This document shows, piece after piece, positions 60,075 through 64,000 of a DNA stretch of 64,000 nt. This stretch comes from Argyresthia goedartella (lineage: Eukaryota > Arthropoda > Insecta > Lepidoptera > Argyresthiidae), in assembly GCA_949825045.1 (NCBI GenBank), contig OX463807.1, forward strand, positions 34,926,749-34,990,748, read 5' to 3'. A model generated the notes under the pieces. It saw only the letters and a list, made by a program, of their open reading frames with translations, did not search any database and was not told the DNA's origin. Numbering within the stretch: position 1 is the stretch's first letter; every line of letters begins with the position of its first letter. The translations under genes and the position numbers were made by a program.

Positions 60075-61781
60075 CTAGCGAGGACCCCCGGGGCCCCACT
60101 GTGCCTGTAACCGATCAGGTATGCAGCTATACGCCAGAGGGTCCCATTGTAAAAATGGCCCACGCGCCGGTTCCATTCCCAACCTACGATTCCCCGTAAA
60201 GGGGGGTGGGCGTGAATTCAACCGTGGCCGCTCCATGAGCGGGGGGGACATCACATGTGACCGACGAGGACGAGGCGACGAGCGGGGCGAAAACTGAGGC
60301 GGCGTCCGAACCGCACCCGCATAGCTCGAAGGTGTCCCATGACACCCGCCCGTTACGGCCTGCTCAACACACCCAATGTCCCGCTGGGTCGGATGCTGAG
60401 TCGCAACCGAAAACTCAGGGCCCCCCATGTAATGGTCCTGAGTGCGGCCCTGCACCCTGGTACTGCCCTGTGCACGTGGGGACGTTGGCCCCTGAGTTGC
60501 GCTCCGAGTCGCAAACGAATTCTCAGGGCCCCATGCCGTGTCACCCTGGGTACGGCCCTGTGGAGGCTGTTGGCCGGACCGGTTCATGCACAACAGATTG
60601 TTGTGGGGCCCACCACAATATCCGCACCTTTGTGTGCGCGTGCAGTCCCTAGCCATGTGTGGCCCGAGGCACAGGAAACACCAGCTCCGCTGCTTGGCCA
60701 TCCGGCGCCGTCCCTGAACCCTAAGTTCCCCGAACTTATTGCAATTGGCCACAGCATGGCCAATCTGCCTACAACATGGGCAGGTCTCACCATGTGGGGT
60801 CAATTCACTCACAGTCCCATACGACTGCCGGTTGGTGCGGTCCTTCCTCGTCGGAGGGCCCCTACTCACAGCGCTCCCGGCAGCTCTCTGTGGCTCCGAA
60901 GGATGGGTGACCGTCAACCCCAAATTCTCTGCCCGTCGAGCCTCCTCTTCCAAGAATCCGACCAAGTCGGAGAAGGCGGGCAGGTCCTCGGCCGACCTCC
61001 CGTGAGACTGTTCGAAACGAGTCTGCACGTTAGCGGGTAGGCGGGAAAGTACAATGTACAACAGTAGATACGACCATTCACCAACCGGAAGTCCAAGATT
61101 CTCTAGAGCCTTGGTGACGGACAACAATGGGTTCAAAACCTCCGTCTGTATGGCCCCGACCTTGTTCACAACCGGGTTACCAAACAAACGGTTCAGTTGG
61201 GCATCGGCCAACCTCCGTTTGTTATGGTAACGTCTGACCAACAATTGCCTGGCCGTTTCATAGTTACCCTCCGTAACTGTCAAATGAGCGACCAGCTCCC
61301 TAGGCTCACCCCTCAATGCTGCCACCAGCTGAGCCATCTTGACAGACTTGGTAATGTCCGATCGCATGTGCACCAAACTGTCGAACAGATTGATCCATTC
61401 ACCGGACACGCCGTCAAAAGTAGACATAGTTATGGCAGGTAACCTGGACCCCGATCCCTGAAGCGGCAGAGGTGCTTCAATGTCACCACCATGGCTGGAC
61501 TCGCGCTGTCTACGTATGTCCGCAGCCTTCTGCGTGATAGCAGCTGCCATCTCCATACATTGGTCGACATCCCCTATCAACCGTGACAGCCTGTCAGGTG
61601 CGCAACCATCAACTGATTCCGCCTGCGCGGACAATTCGAGCACCCTATTGTAACGTTCCTTAACGTCCATAGACCGCTCCAATACCACATCATGCCTATC
61701 TAAACGGTCTATCAGACCGTGTGCGGAGGAAAACCATCTGAGTTCCTTAGAAACATCCTTCTGGATTTCAGATAACGACAT
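60075..61781 (-). CDS. gag: BEL/Pao gag with zinc knuckles
   Basis: A 568-residue frame from ATG. The middle carries the Pao-type gag core (TFDGVSGEW, MAQLVAALRGEPRELVAHL, ARQLLVRRYHN). Three zinc knuckles follow: CPCCRQIGHAVANC (CX2CX4HX4C), CFLCLGPHMARDC and CGYCGGPHNNLLC (CX2CX3HX4C). The Gly/Gln/Thr-rich C-terminus contains an imperfect duplication (GPENSFATR / GPEFSVATQ). Gag packages RNA in the cytoplasmic particle. It ends at a UAG that is in frame with pol. Several antisense frames on plus are shadows of this GC-rich gene. Confidence 0.93.
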   Translation of the reverse strand: MSLSEIQKDVSKELRWFSSAHGLIDRLDRHDVVLERSMDVKERYNRVLELSAQAESVDGCAPDRLSRLIGDVDQCMEMAAAITQKAADIRRQRESSHGGDIEAPLPLQGSGSRLPAITMSTFDGVSGEWINLFDSLVHMRSDITKSVKMAQLVAALRGEPRELVAHLTVTEGNYETARQLLVRRYHNKRRLADAQLNRLFGNPVVNKVGAIQTEVLNPLLSVTKALENLGLPVGEWSYLLLYIVLSRLPANVQTRFEQSHGRSAEDLPAFSDLVGFLEEEARRAENLGLTVTHPSEPQRAAGSAVSRGPPTRKDRTNRQSYGTVSELTPHGETCPCCRQIGHAVANCNKFGELRVQGRRRMAKQRSWCFLCLGPHMARDCTRTQRCGYCGGPHNNLLCMNRSGQQPPQGRTQGDTAWGPENSFATRSATQGPTSPRAQGSTRVQGRTQDHYMGGPEFSVATQHPTQRDIGCVEQAVTGGCHGTPSSYAGAVRTPPQFSPRSSPRPRRSHVMSPPLMERPRLNSRPPPFTGNRRLGMEPARGPFLQWDPLAYSCIPDRLQAQWGPGGPR

Positions 61782-62325
61782 GATCGGAACGATACTTACT
61801 CACAATTTGCAGTAACTCAATTTTATTGGACCCTCCAGTCTACAACCCAAACGAGGGAACACTAAACCACAACTTAAACAATGTTGTTTTCCTTAAACAA
61901 TAGGAACCGAGTTTTATATCTATATAAATTCTGTAAATACAATTTAGTTTCCCTTTATCATTATAACACACACAGATAGTCAATATTAGTTCAAGTTATA
62001 AATTGCTATAAACTGAAAACAATGTAATAGCCTGCTATCAATAGATGTAACTACCTATGTTAACCAAAACATTCATTCAATAGCATTACTAGACCACTAA
62101 TAGATTGACTAACTGGTAATTCAATGCAATTTTCAATTCAATATCTGTCTTTCTACTACCAGCAATAGACCTATAGCTTACAATACTACCAATCTATGTG
62201 GATATAGGAACAACAGCCAAGTTACCTAATAACCGCCTATACCTACAGATTGATAGTCCCAAATCGTGCCTTCCTGGAGCCCTTGACGGCTGCAAATCTC
62301 AGGAAGCCACGCTCTACTACCAAAA
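61782..62325 (-). other. BEL/Pao 5' leader between LTR and gag
   Basis: About 544 bp of non-coding, AT-rich leader. It would hold the packaging signal, which cannot be located by eye. Confidence 0.6.
62303..62322 (-). promoter_or_regulatory. Candidate primer-binding site
   Basis: On minus, the bases after the 5' LTR read TTT, then TGGTAGTAGAGCGTGG. TGG would pair with a tRNA 3' CCA end. The matching tRNA was not identified. Confidence 0.45.
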
Positions 62326-62871
62326 TGTTCAGGCTTCTCAGCACCTAATGACCTCGTAGGGGCCCATCAGCTACGAGGTAGCGTAACGATCAGTTGCCAA
62401 GAAGTGTGAACGTCGGCGATTCACCGAGCTGAAGTTAATTGGGGTCGATCTAACCTGGTCTGTGCTTCGGTCCCGTCAACCTCCTGTCTCTCTGCAAGGC
62501 CCGGGTGCACCCTAGGCTCTTCTTGGTAGACAGGTTCTTCAGCCAACCAGGTATGACTGGCGGGCCAGCTTCAATGAGCACAGTGTTCCAACACAGGTTA
62601 TGTTACGTGGTAAAAACAATCGGGCACGAAAATGCGAACTTTATCTGGTTCGAGAAACAATAACACACTCAGCTATATGAACAATCCTGAGGGAAACCCG
62701 AATACATTCCAGATGGCCTGCGATTTAATTTCAACACCCTAATCAAAACGCGTTTACATTGCGAGGGCTTTCGTCTGTCAGTTGTCAAAAAACTGCCCGG
62801 TTGGCAGCTAACGTCAAATTCAAAATGGCCGTTCAGAAACCATCGATCGAATATCGATTTGGAATCGAACA
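62326..62871 (-). repeat. BEL/Pao 5' LTR
   Basis: Same 546-bp length and ends as the left LTR. It would carry the promoter on minus; no clear TATA box was found. Confidence 0.95.
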
Positions 62872-62876
62872 CTGAC
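62872..62876. other. Target-site duplication, right (CTGAC)
   Basis: Exact match to 55,600-55,604. Confidence 0.9.
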
Positions 62877-62892
62877 TAAATACCCATATGGA

Positions 62893-64000
62893 CGAATAAT
62901 AATATAATAATAATAATAATAATAAAGCCTTTTATTTCCCATCTATTAGATACTTATTATTATTTAAGTAATCACATTTTCTATTTATTTCATTTATATC
63001 TAAAATTCATTTTACATTATTTACCATTAAGTATGTATAAAATGTATATATTATTATTTATTATTTTTCTAACATCGCTGTATTGGTAAATAAATTTACA
63101 TAATTTTCAATAATTATAATATTAACATATAATATAATTTATCATTTAATTTACCTACCTATTTTATGAATAGTGTTAATTGTTAATTGTATTATTTATT
63201 AAGTATTATTTTTATCGGGTACCCATTTTTGGGTGAAGGCCTCCTCCAACCCTTTCCAGCTGTCTCTATGTTTGGCTTGACGGGTCCATGTTGCGCCGAT
63301 CAGTTGCGTGATGTCGTCGCTCCATCGTCGCCGTGGTCTGCCAGGTGGTCGCTTCGCGTCGCGCGGGTACCAGTGTACGATTCGTTCGCTCCATCGGTTG
63401 TCCGTTGCTCTTGCTACGTGTCCGGCCCATCTCCACTTTAGTCTACAAGCTAGCTCTACGGCATCCACTACTTTTGTTATACGTCGTATATCTATGTTTC
63501 TTCTTCTTTCTTTCCTTTTGATACCTAGTAGGCTTCGTTCTGCTGCTCTTTGGAAGACATTGATTTTTTGTACTATATCCTTGGTGAGAGTCCAGGTTTG
63601 GCATCCGTATAGTAGTGTTGGAAGGATGATTGTATCCATAGCTTTTCTTTTTAAATGTGTCGGAATCTTTGTCTTGAAAATTTCTTTTAGCGACCAGTAC
63701 TTGCCCCATGCCTTCTTTATTCTACTGTCGACTTCGCGTGACGTCTGTTCGGCGAAAGATATGGTATGTCCCAAGTATATATATTTATCTACATATAATA
63801 TACTGTGAGATTCAGTTTTGATAGGTATTTCTTCACTATTTGTCATAGCAAAGGTTTTATCCTTGTTCATCTGTAATCCACACTTTCTGCTCTCTTTGTC
63901 TAAAGTGTTCAACATGTATTCTAAATCTCTGTGATTCTCAGCGATTATAACTATATCGTCAGCAAATCGAAGGTTATTGAGGTATTCGCCATTTATATTT
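62893..64000 (-). mobile_element. RTE-type LINE, 3' part, runs off the window
   Basis: Minus order: RT C-terminal coding part (from the window end to 63,199), ~270-bp AT-rich 3' region, GGGAAATAAAAGGC, then an (ATT)n tail (62,893-62,928). A microsatellite end is usual for RTE. The BEL element inserted 20 bp beyond this tail. Confidence 0.85.
63199..63999 (-). CDS. RTE LINE reverse transcriptase, C-terminal part (partial)
   Basis: The frame is open from the window edge. It reads NLRFADDIVIIAE (RT catalytic FADD, about 63,940-63,975), then CGLQMNKDKT, YIYLGHTISF, SRIKKAWGKYWSLKE, ILPTLLYGCQTW, LKWRWAGHVAR and RPPGRPRRRWSDDI. This order is characteristic of RTE-clade LINEs. No stop or shift is seen in the visible ~266 codons. 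The endonuclease and first half of RT lie beyond the window. ORF start not visible. Confidence 0.9.
   Translation of the reverse strand, partial: NINGEYLNNLRFADDIVIIAENHRDLEYMLNTLDKESRKCGLQMNKDKTFAMTNSEEIPIKTESHSILYVDKYIYLGHTISFAEQTSREVDSRIKKAWGKYWSLKEIFKTKIPTHLKRKAMDTIILPTLLYGCQTWTLTKDIVQKINVFQRAAERSLLGIKRKERRRNIDIRRITKVVDAVELACRLKWRWAGHVARATDNRWSERIVHWYPRDAKRPPGRPRRRWSDDITQLIGATWTRQAKHRDSWKGLEEAFTQKWVPDKNNT

Larger units (their letters stand above)
55605..62871 (-). mobile_element. BEL/Pao LTR retrotransposon, 7,267 bp, complete ends
   Basis: Two 546-bp LTRs, a 5-bp target duplication, gag with three zinc knuckles, and pol in the order protease, reverse transcriptase, RNase H, integrase identify a BEL/Pao element transcribed on minus. 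There is no env-like frame. GC content is well above the flanking DNA. LTR divergence of about 0.7% (four differences by eye) shows a recent insertion. Pol contains at least two frame changes (near 58,250 and 56,265), and a UAG lies between gag and pol, so this copy may not be autonomous. Confidence 0.95.

Noticed and set aside
60257..61040. Long plus-strand frames opposite gag
   Set aside because: They are antisense shadows of the GC-rich gag gene with no domain of their own.
55605..62871. Endogenous retrovirus with env
   Set aside because: Between the end of pol and the 3' LTR there are only about 90 bp, so there is no room for an env gene. The pol type is BEL/Pao.

Overview
This 64 kb window looks like repeat-rich, AT-rich chromosomal DNA of an insect, most likely a moth or butterfly. 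The reasons are the set of transposable elements: RTE-type LINEs with the terminal GRPRRRW motif, CR1-like LINEs that end in short microsatellites instead of poly(A), a BEL/Pao LTR retrotransposon, tRNA-derived SINEs, and short repeats built around GGTTCCGTACC and CTTGACCGG. No bacterial-type gene organisation is present and no conserved host exon can be supported. The order-level call is inference from element families.

Layout. 1-9.6 kb: SINE pieces, simple and higher-order tandem repeats, and two copies of a double-foldback MITE (4.2 and 7.5 kb). 9.6-14.4 kb (minus): a near full-length CR1-group LINE, here called CR1-1, with a PHD-finger/esterase-like ORF1 broken by a frameshift, an intact 950-residue ORF2 and a (TTAC)n 3' tail. 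A SINE lies directly upstream of it. 14.4-30.6 kb: diffuse old repeats, including RTE reverse-transcriptase remnants (18.3 and 22.4-23.9 kb), a hAT-type MITE with an 8-bp target duplication (27.6-28.0 kb), a 215-bp TIR MITE (29.7 kb), and five or more copies of a ~400-bp repeat here called P, one of them inserted inside another. 30.6-39.8 kb: a third double-foldback MITE, a degenerate ~75-bp satellite (32.75-34.5 kb), and 5'-truncated LINE tails. 39.8-44.0 kb (plus): a 5'-truncated but uninterrupted CR1-group LINE (CR1-2) with intact partial ORF1 and intact 954-residue ORF2; at least six shorter copies of the same family are scattered through the window. 44-55.6 kb: SINEs, MITEs, a perfect 10 x 32-bp minisatellite and an RTE 3' end. 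55.6-62.9 kb (minus): a recent BEL/Pao element of 7,267 bp with two 546-bp LTRs differing at about four positions, a perfect 5-bp target duplication (CTGAC), gag, and pol with frame interruptions. 62.9-64 kb (minus): the 3' part of an RTE LINE that runs off the window.

How the parts relate. The two CR1-like elements and the RTEs supply reverse transcriptase and endonuclease of the kind that could mobilise the many truncated tails and SINEs around them. The BEL element carries gag, protease, reverse transcriptase, RNase H and integrase for its own replication but has no env. The best leads are: a lone in-frame UAG between gag and pol of the young BEL element; a stem-loop kept in RTE 3' tails while its loop changes; the double-foldback MITE; loss of the catalytic serine from both CR1 ORF1 esterase-like domains; and one possible small secreted-peptide ORF at 24.8 kb. 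I found no convincing new multi-gene system.
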